The notes under the pieces: generated by a model
What the model saw: only the letters and a program-made list of their open reading frames with translations
What the model was told of the DNA's origin: nothing
Databases searched by the model: none
Made by a program: the position numbers and the translations under genes
In this document: in pieces, positions 34,630 to 44,909 of the stretch
Layout: the number at the start of each line of letters is the position of its first letter
How positions within the stretch are numbered: the stretch's first letter is position 1
From: Talpa occidentalis
Lineage: Eukaryota; Chordata; Mammalia; Eulipotyphla; Talpidae
NCBI RefSeq assembly: GCF_014898055.3
Contig: NW_023604295.1
Location: 93,387,591 to 93,451,590, forward strand
Length of the DNA stretch: 64,000 nt
Direction: 5' to 3'

Positions 34630-34775
34630 CTATAGAGCTATTCATTCACATAGACATTTGACTAGAGAAGAGTCCATCACACTCATTCCACAATGTCTAT
34701 TGAGCTAGGTCTCATAGCAGATACTGGGACAGACCTGGTATACATAGGCTCTGCCTTTGTGACACTCTCCATGTG
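34630..34775 (-). repeat. L2 3' end-like remnant, antisense
   Basis: 'tattcattcacatagacattt', 'tctattgagctaggtctcata' and 'agatactgggacagacctgg' parallel the common antisense L2 3' motif ('cattcattcaacaaatattt...tattgagcacctac'). Confidence 0.4.
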
Positions 34776-36005
34776 ACACCCTTTTTGTGATTTGCCTGCT
34801 GCTGCCTACCAAGCCTACTCAGTATTTTTAAAAAATGCATTTCTGTAACAAAATGTGATTATACACATGAAAAGCCTAAAAAATAATAGCAAGTTACACA
34901 TTTCTAGAAGACTCCTTAATTATACCAAAGCATATGAAAATAAGTTACCATCCAAAATGAATATACATATATATATATAGATATATAATTATATCTTAAT
35001 AGCTTGAGTATAAAAATTTTAAATGAAAAGAGAACACACGCTTTTATGTCACAGAACACAGCATGTTTAGCACAGGACAAGAGGGAAATTGAAGCAAAAT
35101 ACAAAATTGTAGGTTTTTCCTTTGTTCTAAATCAGAATCCTAACTTGGAAATGACCTACCTACAGTATTTCACGCCCTCCATTCTGACAAATTACATGTT
35201 TTTGGATCTAAAAGACATCATATTTCTCTGAACAGCATACCTAGCATCTAATTTCTCAAACTCCCGAAATGTGGTAACCTTTTCATTAATCCACAGATCC
35301 AGTAAAGTGATCAAATCTCAAGGTTTCTACTCAGTTCTTTAAAGTTTCACATTTTTTGTTTTGTTTTGGTTTTGGTTTTTGCTAAATGCAATGTTTATGA
35401 ATATTCCATTATTCCTAAAATATTTTCTCTCATAATCTTCTCTTGGTAGCCTGTGATCAATCCAGACTACTCACTGTAGACACCTCTCTCTTCTTGTGCT
35501 CACTGTTAAATTTAGGATGCATCATATTCTTTCTACAGCATTTAAGCTGTCTTAGAAGATAAACATAATACAAAATAGAGCAATTAAAACTAAAACAAGT
35601 TTAACCATATGCATGAACCAAAAGGCAAGTAGATATCCTTTGCTTGGCATAAGTGGCAGTTTAGATTGAATGCCGAATTGAGCTCCAAGTTTCCTGCCAG
35701 TTGAAACACAAAGGGGAACATGTTGAACTACATTCTTTTCATTATCTGACAAACAAAAGTATACACATTTGTCTCTGAAGTCTGTGTTACTTCCTGGAAT
35801 GAAACATAAGCAGAAATTTATGACATGAAATCTTGTAGGAGACACATCAAGTAACATATCACATCAATTATGTGATTATAAATATTCCATTTAGATCACC
35901 TTTGGAAAAACAGTAATGTTTGATTAGAATTTAATGAAAACATTTGGGAGGGAAGTTAAGAGAAGGTAGACAGAACCTCACATCCTCAGGACCTAAATTA
36001 AGAAG
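34776..36005. other. Unclassified AT-rich spacer
   Basis: Nothing recognised besides an (AT)n-like tract near 34,963-34,990. A 101-codon minus-strand frame at 35,552-35,857 lacks a domain. Confidence 0.45.
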
Positions 36006-36009
36006 AGGA

Positions 36010-36125
36010 TTCATTTTTATTTTTTTATGGAGGTAACATTGGTTTACCACATTGTATAGGATTCAGAAGTACAGGAAGAGTTTACTATGGAAAAGACTAT
36101 GCATACGCTCAATGAGGAAAATGTT
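36010..36125 (-). repeat. Possible old L1 3' end, antisense
   Basis: The T-rich start 'tttttatttttttatggagg' followed by 'taacattggtttaccacat' and 'ggattcagaagtacagg' resembles the reverse complement of an old L1 3' UTR. Confidence 0.35.
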
Positions 36126-36148
36126 GTATTTATAAGGACGGGTTTATT

Positions 36149-36417
36149 TTTCTTTAAAGATTTATTTTTATTTATGCATACAAGAACTGGGGTGTAGGCC
36201 AGAGGCTTGGGGGATGAGAGAATTAACCAGAGACAGAGTCAGGAGCAGAACAGGCAGATCTACTGAAATACACTGCTGAGGGGAGCAGCAGATGAGTCAG
36301 GAGAGGTCTGCTGTGCCATGTGGGTCAGCTCCCTGCCCAGGGATTGAACTCATGCTGCAGTAGCTGCTGATAGCTTGATAGAACTGACTTTGACCCTGGT
36401 GCGACCAGGGAGGCCCC
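36149..36417 (-). mobile_element. tRNA-derived SINE, type B, antisense
   Basis: Minus-strand head ggggcctccctggtcgcacc, tail complement atttttatttatgcata. The 18-bp duplication tataaggacgggtttatt (36,131-36,148) reappears as tataaggaccggtttatt (36,418-36,435), one mismatch. Confidence 0.96.
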
Positions 36418-36612
36418 TATAAGGACCGGTTTATTAAAAAAGAGAGAAGGGGGAAACAAAAGAGACAACTGCATAGACACAGGTCTTAACACAGAGCTGC
36501 ATTTTGCCAGGGCAGTTGTTCTTAAATAATATATTTTTGCGGGGTGGGTGGGGAATGGACTCATTCCTTTGTGGAATTTTATCTATTGTAAAATCACTTC
36601 TAATGTCTGAAT

Positions 36613-36886
36613 GGGGGCTTCCCTGGTGGCACAAGGGGTTAAGCACCGCACTGTGAAGCATGCCACAGCCTCTGCAGCACCAGTTCAATCCCCAGCCGGC
36701 CAGAGAAAAACCACATGGCGCAGCAGACCTCTCCTCTCTCACCCGCTGCTCCCCTCAGCAGTGTATTTCAGTTAGTCTGCCTGTTCTGTTCCCCACTCTG
36801 TCTCTGGTGAATCCTCTCACCCCCCTGCATCTGTACCCCAGCTCTGTCTGTACCCCAGCTCTGGTATGCATAAATAAATAAATCTT
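36613..36886 (+). mobile_element. tRNA-derived SINE, type B, with internal 17-bp duplication
   Basis: Head gggggcttccctggtggcac; B box ccagttcaatccc; tail gtatgcataaataaataaat. The 3' region repeats ctgtaccccagctctg (36,831-36,846 and 36,848-36,863), a local tandem duplication. Target duplication taatgtctgaat (36,601-36,612) / taatatctgaat (36,887-36,898). Confidence 0.95.
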
Positions 36887-36899
36887 TAATATCTGAATA

Positions 36900-37685
36900 G
36901 ATTAATCTATAAGGAATGGTGATTCTTTCTCCATGTCCCCACCTCCAGTTCACACCTAAGGATTTTTCATTATCATAGCTGGTTAGTGATAATACTAAGC
37001 ATTTCTACCTCAACCTCTAGTTTCTGGCCTTTGAAGACTGCATCCCATATTTTGTACTCTAAGCTTCCATCAACATAATTCTCACAAGTTCCATTTTTAA
37101 TAGTGAAAATGTGAACATGTCTGTTAGAATCTCTTAAGCTCCAGTTTCCTTAGGTAATGTTGACTGAGGCAAGATTATTGTCAGTTTATGATTAAACTCT
37201 CATAAGTAACTGCGGTGTAAATAGTCTGATTTGTCAGTTAAAATGAAACCTCCTTGGCTTAGTTATTAGTCAACACTTGTCATTTGTGAACAACCTCGTT
37301 TCTTCTCACATGCAAGTAGTGCTGCTACAATACAGATGGCAGTTGGAGAACTATTTTTCTTATGGATTTTGGACAGGTTCTTAGTTAACACTCCATCACT
37401 TGTGTCTTCTAACATGAAGAGAAGAATTTCACTGTAAAAGCTGTGGGTGGTTGTTGTTGTTGTTGTTGTTGTTTTACTTTAAAAATTTAATAGATTGCAT
37501 AGGACTACCTAGTGAAAGTAGCTGTTACATTGTAATGTTATTGGCAAGCTGTATAAAATAGCTGTAAAAAAATATGACAAGTAGGTAGCAAAGTTCTGTA
37601 CTCTTGTAGCAAAACCAAGAAAAACAATACAATCTGAAGAATATATTTTCAGTTAGTAGGCTTAGTGTTGGATTTTTTTCTATTT
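36900..37685. other. Unclassified spacer with a (GTT)n tract
   Basis: No family recognised except a (GTT)n microsatellite of about nine units at 37,447-37,473. Confidence 0.55.
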
Positions 37686-37702
37686 TAAAAATTTGGTCAT
37701 CA

Positions 37703-37979
37703 TGGGCCTCCCTGGTGGCGCAGTGATTGAGCGCTGGGTTGCGAAGCTGCCCGCAGCCTCTGCAGCACCAGTTCGATCCCCAGCCGCTGGGCGAGGGTCC
37801 CACATGGCGGGCAGACCTCTCCTACCGCCCGCTGCTCCCCTCAGCAGTGTACTTCGTCAGTCTGCCCGCTCTGCTCTCCCCTCAGGCTCTGGTGAATTCT
37901 CTCACCCTCCCATGCTTCTGACTGTACCCAGTACTTGCATAAATAAATAAATAAATCTTTAAAAAAATGTTTAAAAAAA
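37703..37979 (+). mobile_element. tRNA-derived SINE, type A, near-consensus
   Basis: A full head tgggcctccctggtggcgca, B box ccagttcgatcccc and tail aaataaataaataaatcttt are present. A perfect 16-bp duplication aaaaatttggtcatca lies at 37,687-37,702 and 37,980-37,995. Low divergence and perfect flanks mark a young copy. Confidence 0.97.
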
Positions 37980-38253
37980 AAAAATTTGGTCATCACTTTT
38001 CTTCCTACATTGAAACTTATGCTAAGATATTTGACAGCTTAAAGAGAAGTTTACTATTATTTTTATTAATAATCTCATTACAAATTCAATGTCATATATT
38101 AAGGTTGTGGGGAAAATTTTGTTTATAAAATTTTGTTAACATATGTCAACCCTATGCCAATATGAAAATATCATATAAAGAGTTTTGAATTATTTTATAT
38201 CACTATTTTTTAAAACAATGGATTCTTCTTAAATAGGTAATCAGTGAAATTTC

Positions 38254-38376
38254 TTTTTTTAAAAGATTTATTTTTATTTATTTATGCATAGAAGAACTGG
38301 GATGAGGCCAGAACATAGGGGGTGAAGAGTAGTGGTGAGAGGATTCACCAGAGACAGAGTGGGGAGCAGAACAGGT
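38254..38376 (-). mobile_element. Antisense SINE 3' fragment fused to L1
   Basis: Only the 3' third of a SINE is present (plus-strand landmarks aaaagatttatttttattta, ggattcaccagagacagag, ggagcagaaca). It breaks off at 38,376 and L1 sequence begins immediately without any SINE head. Confidence 0.88.
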
Positions 38377-38690
38377 GGATCATGCTCAGTGAAACAAGGC
38401 AGAAAGAAAAAGAAAAATCCTGGATGGTCTCACTCATAGCAGGAATTTAGAAAACCTAAATAAGGGACAAGGAAAAAGACTAATTATAATAAAGTAAAAA
38501 TCAAAATCAACAAGCAACTAACTGTAAACCAGAGACACCCTGGGGGGTGGAGGAAGAAGGGAGTAGGATCAAAACAAGGGTGATGGGAATTGTAGGGAGA
38601 CTATAACTAAGATGAAAATGCATACATTGTGCAAAAATGAAAAATAATGTAAAAAATATATAAAATTATTTTTTTTTAAAAAAAAGTATT
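38377..38690 (+). mobile_element. L1 3' end joined to a SINE fragment
   Basis: It starts at ggatcatgctcagtgaaa (ORF2 end) and continues with 'tcctggatggtctcactc', 'ccagagacaccctggggg', 'tgcatacattgtgcaaaaat' and an A/T-rich tail. Same 3' UTR type as the L1 at 29,867-30,537. Confidence 0.9.
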
Positions 38691-38744
38691 AAGTATCATC
38701 GTAGGAAGTAAACAGAAAGTAGTTTCAGCTTGGCAGGAAAACCT

Positions 38745-38850
38745 TAAGTGGGGGGTGCAGTTTTATGGGGAAAATAACCAAAATAGAATGCATATATTGT
38801 GCAAAAATGAAAAAATGATGCAAGAATTATATAAAATAAAATAAAAAGAC
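38745..38850 (+). mobile_element. Second L1 3' UTR tail
   Basis: 'ggggaaaataaccaaaatag', 'gcatatattgtgcaaaaatg' and 'aaaaaatgatgcaagaatt' repeat the end of the same L1 3' UTR type ~60 bp after the previous tail. It is an extreme 5' truncation or a duplicated end. Confidence 0.8.
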
Positions 38851-38854
38851 TAGA

Positions 38855-40783
38855 AACAAAGTTAAAATTTATTTAAAGTTAGATTTTCAAAATGCTATCC
38901 AAATGGATAGATTTATCAAAATGTTTTACTGATGATAAATATTTTTAGATGATATTATTTCCACAACAAAATTTTTACCTCAACGGGACAGGCATGTTGG
39001 AAAGTTGTGATTTTTTTTTAAAGCCAAATGATTTTTGTTTAATATGTTTGTGACTGACTACTCTCATGCCTGGACAAACCTCAGTGCCTAACAGTCTATA
39101 TCTTAAGAACCTGTTTAGAGGTAGTAAAATGATTAGCTTACAACCATGAGAAAGTCTTTTCTTGTATAATCTATTGTGAAACATGCCCCTACTCATCCAA
39201 TAATTATTCAAAATGGAAGAGACATCCATGCAAAAGGAATAGCATTGAGACATATACTTTGTTGTCTGCATTTTGTTTTAGGATTATACCTTCTAGGTTT
39301 GCACTTCTGGCCATCATTTAGTAATTTGACTAACTTGCTTTTCCAACAAACATAGTGGAAAATTTAAACAAGCTATTCAAAATAGTGCTTTATAGATATT
39401 GGACAACACAACATACAAGACAGGACTGTTGTCCCTGGTAGAAAAAAAAAAAAAAAAGAGAGATGATTTCTACAGTCATTCTAGATTTGTACCTGAAAGT
39501 GCTATCTGGCAGACAGTGCTGGGAGGGGAACCCACGCTAGCACAGTAGGAGTTCAGGTATGAATTCTAATACCTATGTTCACCATTTTACCCCAATGGCT
39601 ATTTTTTTTAAGTTTACCAGTATCTAGAGGTACTTTAATTATTCAGATGATGTGTTGAACTTAAAAAAAAAATGGACATAATATGATTTTCAAATATAAG
39701 TAGGTTCAAAATTGGAGAGAATATTAAATTCAACATTATTTTAAAAATAAGCAATTTATCAATTCAACAGAAACAGAAACAACATTAAAATTCTTCACTA
39801 AACCTTTTAACAAACTAGACATCAAGAACATAGGAAAGTAATTATGGAGCATGGTAATGAACATCTAAGACCACTCAATAACATACCAACTAATGGAGTT
39901 ATTTCATTGTTCTCAATGTTAATGAAGACTAGAGGTCTCCCCATTAAAAGCAGTAGTAAGACACAAATGTTCCTGTTGCCTTGTTACTTAATATGATCAT
40001 AGGATCAAAAAAATGTGTAACATGGAGGATTGCACTAAAAACATGTTTACATAAAATAACCATTAAAATGGTGTTGAAGATAATAACTTCATAGCATTTA
40101 ATTCTAAAGGGCTATTATTTTCATTATTAATTGCAAATTGTTAGACATTCTGGAATATAAAATGTTAAAGATAAATGAAGTAACAGAGCAACTTTGACAA
40201 GGATGATTTCTGAATAGTATAGTGTTTTTTTACCATATTAGGTTCCCAAGATACGTATGCCTTTCATTATTATGATATGATTATATTTTACAGAATAAAA
40301 AGATGAAAAAAAATCACACCTACACAAGTATACATATATAAACTATTTAGAAAGCTACACATCAAGCTGTTAATATTCGTTAACTTTTGAGTTGGTGATA
40401 TGTGAGTATGTGGATCCAAGACAGAGATTTCTGTAATACTTGATTTCTTTTCATTTCTAGTGTCACCTGAAATCTTGACCCCCAATAAAACGACATGCTA
40501 TCCTCCTGAGGGGCCAGCTGGTCAAATTTCTCCTTTACTAGACAAGGGCAATCAGGCTTTTCTGTATTTTAATTTCTGCTTAAAGTGAAAGTCTCTCTTA
40601 AACAGAAAAGTGGCTTCAGCTTTTCTGGCCTTCCACAGTTGTGGGTCTTATGTGTATCCAGTCTGCCTGGCTTCCCAGCATTTCTCCTGACTCCTCACAA
40701 GTCCCTGGGAGGGGTCAGTAGTGTATTACTTTTGCATCTTAGCCAATGTAAGGTTTACACATAAGAAAAAGACACAATGCCAT
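38855..40783. other. Unclassified spacer
   Basis: Nothing recognised over ~1.9 kb. Poly-A runs at ~39,442 and short frames only. Confidence 0.45.
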
Positions 40784-40799
40784 AAAAAAATGTGAATGG

Positions 40800-41080
40800 G
40801 GGCCTCCCCGGTGGCGCAACAGTTGAGCGCTGGGTTGCGAAGCTGCCTGCAGCCTCTGCAGCACCGGTTCCATCCCCAGATGCTCCCCGGCCACTGGAGG
40901 AGGGTCCCGCATGGCGCGCAGACCTCTCCTGCCACCCACTGCTCCCCTCAGCAGTGTACTTCATTAGTCTACCTGTTCTGCTCCCCGCTCTGGCTCTGGT
41001 GAATTCTCTCACCCTCCAGCGCTTCTGACTGTACCCAGTGCTTGTATAAATAAATAAAATAAATAAATAAATCTTTAAAA
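40800..41080 (+). mobile_element. tRNA-derived SINE, type A, near-consensus
   Basis: Complete head ggcctccccggtggcgcaac, B box caccggttccatcccc, body cgcatggcgcgcagacctc and tail aaataaataaataaatcttt plus poly-A. The 16-bp duplication aaaaaaatgtgaatgg (40,784-40,799) / aaaaaaaggtgaatgg (41,081-41,096) differs at one base. Confidence 0.97.
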
Positions 41081-41099
41081 AAAAAAAGGTGAATGGTTG

Positions 41100-41530
41100 G
41101 AATAGTATTATATTGCAGTCCCATAAGGAAAAGATATCAGAAAATCATTGTGTTGACATATCACTGTGCCTAAAATGTATAATCTATAAATGTTTTAGGT
41201 CATACAGCCCAAATAGTCACGGCTTTCAGATCTGGCAACTGCACCAACAGTCCATTTGTTATGATCCATAGATTAAATATTAAATTACTAAACAGAACAT
41301 ATGCAAGTTTTGCAAGTTGTTCGCATTGCAGATACAAGACTGTGTGGTGTTAATTAGAAATATGAGCTTATGAGTCACATTCTTGTATAGGAAGCTAGCA
41401 ATTTTAAGAGACAATAATTGGCTTATGCTGTCTGGCAGCCACCAACAAAATATGTAACATCAAACAAAGGATTTAATTCTTTGGCAACTGAAAATGTTAC
41501 TGGTGACTTATTCCCTTGATTTGTAAAATC
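41100..41530. other. Unclassified spacer
   Basis: No family or coding signal recognised. Confidence 0.45.
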
Positions 41531-41534
41531 CACT

Positions 41535-41640
41535 TTTGTTCAGCAAACATTTATTAAGAATTTGCCTTGGTTAGCACTAGTGACCAGATAATAATCCTAT
41601 CCTCATTCTTGAGTTGTTCACCATCTTATAGAAGGTAATA
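41535..41640 (-). repeat. L2 3' end-like remnant, antisense
   Basis: 'ttcagcaaacatttattaag', 'ggttagcactagtgaccag' and 'cctatcctcattcttgag' follow the antisense L2 3' motif. Confidence 0.5.
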
Positions 41641-41879
41641 GCTTATATTTTTTTAATTGGTATAAACAGTTAATACAAAATTATCTTAAAGGGACATAGG
41701 GAAGTAAAAGAAATACTTAGATTCCACCAATTTATTTTTTCTTTGCTCTTTATTTAAATCTATTGAGTTAATAGGTATACAATGCCTGAAACCCTTGCAG
41801 TACTTGATTTAGTCTTTATCTTTGCACAAAGGCAGACCAAAACACAAAATAAAGTTTAACAAAAAGTGAATCATAAGAA

Positions 41880-42655
41880 ATTTACTATTTCTCCTTTTTA
41901 AAAAACTTCAGGTGTGCAAAATTGAGTTAATCAGTCTCCTTTCTTTCTGTCTGTTATCATTGCAAACTCCTCTCCTAGTTTATTTTGTTGTATCCCCTTT
42001 ATTCTCATATCTAAACTCTTCTCCCTTTTGATCATCCACTGTGACACCTTCAATTCACCTCCTTATTACATATGTATATGTATCCTTATGTGTGATATTT
42101 ACTTTATGGATTAAATTATACTGTAAATTTCCACACGGTTCTTTCTTCCCACATTGAAGCTATGTTTTTCTTCAAAGTATCCACGGGATGTGTCTAATTC
42201 ATGCTATTTGTACTGACAGGGCCACTTCAAATTCCATCTTGTGCATATGGTACATTTTTTAGCCCACACCCCTAGTGACTATGTCTGGTTGCCTCAAACT
42301 TTTGCTCCTATAAGCAACACTATAGTGACCTTTTTCCTACATAGGCCCTCAGGGCTGAGTGGAAGTTCTTCATTGACAGATACACCTGAAACAGAAGTGC
42401 CAGGGCAGGGTATAGCATATTAAAAACTGCAATACTGCCAGACTGCTTTTTATAGTGGCAGCAATTTCCCATTCTACCACTGGCGCATGGCATGTCTCAC
42501 TTCTTCCCATTATCTTAAACATCTGTTATTATATAACTTCTAAAGCTTGCAAATCTGATCAGATACAAAGGAATTCATTATATGATTTAATATCTCTGAA
42601 ACATGGAGTTAAAAACTTCTTCACATACTTAATCCTTTGGGTTTCCATTTCAAGA
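41880..42655 (-). mobile_element. Old L1 (L1M-like), antisense
   Basis: Antisense old-L1 landmarks are 'tgctcctataagcaacact', 'acacctgaaacagaagtgcc', 'aatactgccagactgctttt', 'tttcccattctaccactgg' and, later, 'aacttcttcacatactta'. Highly diverged. Confidence 0.55.
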
Positions 42656-42660
42656 ATGCT

Positions 42661-42870
42661 TATTTTTTATTAATTATTTATTTATGTTTGTACATCATTG
42701 TTCATTTTTAAACAATATTTGCTACCCCCCCACCCCTCAGGTATAGTCTCCATAGAGTTCCCTTCACAAATGCACCCATGCACCATCACCTCAGTCCCCT
42801 GTGCTCTTCCCTCCCTCTCTCTATCCCTCTCCCTCCTCCTCCCCTGCAGTGTCTCTGATTTATAAGTGTG
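42661..42870 (-). mobile_element. Younger L1 3' UTR, antisense
   Basis: Starting with the antisense tail 'tttttattaattatttattta', it contains 'catcattgttcatttttaa', 'cctcaggtatagtctccata' and 'gcaccatcacctcagtccc'. These are the reverse complement of the 3' UTR of the L1 at 30,805-31,680. Only the 3' UTR is present. Confidence 0.85.
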
Positions 42871-42939
42871 AGGTCTGTCTGTTCTCAAGGTCCTGAATGA
42901 GTCCCATGCACTAAATGGCTTGCCAAGATCTACTTCCTA

Positions 42940-43487
42940 CTTTTTTTTAAAGATTTAGTTATAGGGTCTCCCCTGGTGGCGCAGCAGTTGAGCGCTGGGC
43001 TGCGAAGCTGCCCGCAGCCTCTACAGCACTAGTTCGATCCCCTGTCAGGGCGAGGGGCCCACATGGCACGCAAACCTCTTCTGCCACCCGCTGCTCCCCT
43101 CAGCAGTGTGTTTCATCAGCCTGCCTGTTCTGCTCCCCGCTCTGTCTCTGGTGGATTCTCTCAACTTCCCACGCTTCTGACTGTTCCCAGTGCTTGTATA
43201 AATAAATACATAAATAAACCTTAATAAAAGATTTAGTTATTATGCACACAAGAACTGGGGTACAGGGCAGAGGTGTGGGAGTGGGGTGAGAGGATTCATC
43301 AGAGACAGAGTAGGGAACAGAACAGGCAGATTGACTGAAGTACACTGCTGAGGGGAGTAGCGGGCAAGTCAGGAGAGGTCTGCTGCACCATGTGGGTTGA
43401 TTCCTGGCTGGGGATCGAACTCGTGCTGAAGTGGCTATGGATAGCTTCATAGGTTTTGTCTTAACCCCTTGCGACACTGGGGAGACC
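42940..43487 (-). mobile_element. tRNA-derived SINE, type B, antisense, host of a second SINE
   Basis: The element is 42,940-42,962 plus 43,227-43,487. Minus-strand head gggtctccccagtgtcgca; body agaggtctgctgcaccatg; tail complement aagatttagttattatgca. Outer duplication ctacttccta at 42,930-42,939 and 43,488-43,497. The tail is interrupted by an oppositely oriented type A SINE. Confidence 0.94.
42963..43226 (+). mobile_element. tRNA-derived SINE, type A, inside the tail of another SINE
   Basis: Head gggtctcccctggtggcgca, B box ctagttcgatcccc, tail tataaataaatacataaata. Inner perfect 14-bp duplication aaagatttagttat at 42,949-42,962 and 43,227-43,240, made of the host SINE's own tail sequence. 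Together the two form a ~260-bp inverted pair. Confidence 0.96.
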
Positions 43488-43559
43488 CTACTTCCTATTT
43501 CTATAGGCAAAGAAGCACAAAGCGTTTAGGATTCTGCAAGCCTTTTTCTATCCCTCTTT

Positions 43560-44170
43560 ATTCCTGGTTGTGCCCATTAAGTCTAAACTTTTAATGCTCC
43601 TATTCCCAGTGTAGATCTCTTCCCTGAAACCCTGCACCCTAAACTACTTGATACTGCAGTCCATCATACATCATGCCACCTCCTCTCATATACCCAAGGA
43701 TAATTGTACTAGCAATTTCTCCTCTGTCACCTGCAATAGCAATCTCCCTGTTTTTACTGGCTTATTCCTAAGTACAATCTCATTCTATTATTTCTCCAAT
43801 GGTAAACTGTTTAAATTAGAAGAAGAAGAAGAAGAAAAAAAAAAAAAAACCTGTATCACCTCTGCCTCCAGCTAATAATTCTCTGTTTCTAACTACAGCA
43901 AAACCCTGTTCACATTTGTTGTCTCTGATTCATTGCCTCCACCATTGCCTCTTATCCATTTCAATGAAATTTGTCAAACCACCACCCTAACAATTCTCTT
44001 GCCAAGGTTACAATGACCTCTGTCTTGCCAAATTTAATGGTCAATTTTTAATCCTTATTTTATTTGAACTAGCAACATTTTCCACAGTTAAACTCATCTT
44101 CCTAAAATGATTTCCCTCAATTGGATTCCAGGTCATCATTCTCTTGGATTCCGATTTCTTTTCAGTTTTT
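43560..44170 (+). repeat. L2 LINE, reverse-transcriptase region
   Basis: 'cttgccaaggttacaatgac', 'ctgtcttgccaaatttaatgg' and a stretch translating as ILFELATFSTV occupy the place of the CR1/L2-type LLDLSAAFDTVDH reverse-transcriptase motif. The catalytic-motif codons are decayed. A GAA/A-rich tract (43,819-43,851) interrupts it. Confidence 0.55.
43817..43851 (+). repeat. (GAA)n and poly-A tract
   Basis: About six GAA units followed by ~15 A within the L2 remnant. Confidence 0.95.
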
Positions 44171-44303
44171 TTTAGCTGGGAGTCTTTTTTGAACACCTCT
44201 GAAATAATGCAAAATTTAACCTCTCTGGCCCTCAGTTTATCATCCGTGTTGAAGAGTTGCTATGAGAATTCAATGAAATAACCTATATCAAGAACCAAGC
44301 AAG

Positions 44304-44598
44304 AAGCCTCCCCGGTGGCGCAGCGGTTGAGCGCTGGGTTGCGAACCTGCCCGCAGCCTCTGCAGCGCCGGTTCGATCCCCGGCTGCTCCCCGGCCACCG
44401 GAGGAGGGTTCCACATGGCGCGCAGACCTCTCCTGCCGCCCGCTGCTCCCCTCAGCAGTGTACTTCGGTCCCTCTGCCTGCTCTGCTCCCCGCTCTGGCT
44501 CTGGTGAATTCTCTCACCCTCCCGCGCTTCTGACTGTACCCAGTGCATGTATAAACAAAAAACAAACAAACAAACAAACAAATAAATAAACATGTCTC

Positions 44599-44629
<31 letters not shown>
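44304..44629 (+). mobile_element. tRNA-derived SINE, type A, first of a tandem pair
   Basis: The most complete copy: gcctccccggtggcgcagcg, cgccggttcgatccccgg, tgctccccggccaccggagg, ccacatggcgcgcagacctc, ccgcgcttctgactgtaccc. The tail is an expanded (AAAC)n/(AAAT)n block and ~30 A. Flanks agaaccaagcaag at 44,291-44,303 and 44,630-44,642 are identical. Confidence 0.98.
44316..44380 (+). promoter_or_regulatory. Internal Pol III promoter of the SINE (A and B boxes)
   Basis: tggcgcagcgg at 44,316-44,326 fits the tRNA A-box pattern. ggttcgatccc at 44,370-44,380 fits the B-box consensus GGTTCGANTCC exactly over the conserved positions. The ~44-bp spacing is near that of a tRNA gene. This copy is the best example in the window. 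Confidence 0.85.
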
Positions 44630-44634
<5 letters not shown>

Positions 44635-44642
44635 CAAGCAAG

Positions 44643-44909
44643 GGCCTCCCTGGTGGCACAGCTGTTGAGCACTTGGCTGCGAAGCTGCCCACAGCCTCTA
44701 CAGCGCTAGTTCAATCCCCGGCCACCAGCGAGGGTCCGAGATGGTGCGACAGACCTCTCCTGCCGTGCCCCCTGCTCCCCTCAGTAGTGTTTGTTCTGCT
44801 CTCCGCTCTGGCTCTGGTGAATTCTCTCACCCTCCAGTGCTTCTGACTGTACCCAGTGCTTGTATGAACAAACAAATAAATAAATAAATCTTTAAAAAAA
44901 AAAAAAAAA
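44643..44909 (+). mobile_element. tRNA-derived SINE, type A, second of a tandem pair
   Basis: Head ggcctccctggtggcacagc, B box gctagttcaatccc, tail aaacaaataaataaataaat plus ~18 A. It lacks ~16 bp of the body between cagtagtgt and ttgttctgctc. It is followed by agaaccacgca (44,910-44,920), a third copy of the same target sequence. Confidence 0.97.

Noticed and set aside
44304..44380. tRNA gene candidates at SINE heads with A and B boxes
   Set aside because: Each is followed by the SINE body and A-rich tail and lies between target-site duplications. No intact cloverleaf was found.
44288..44692. 134-codon minus-strand frame, and similar frames at most SINEs
   Set aside because: They read through SINE bodies; the same peptide fragments recur at every copy in either orientation.
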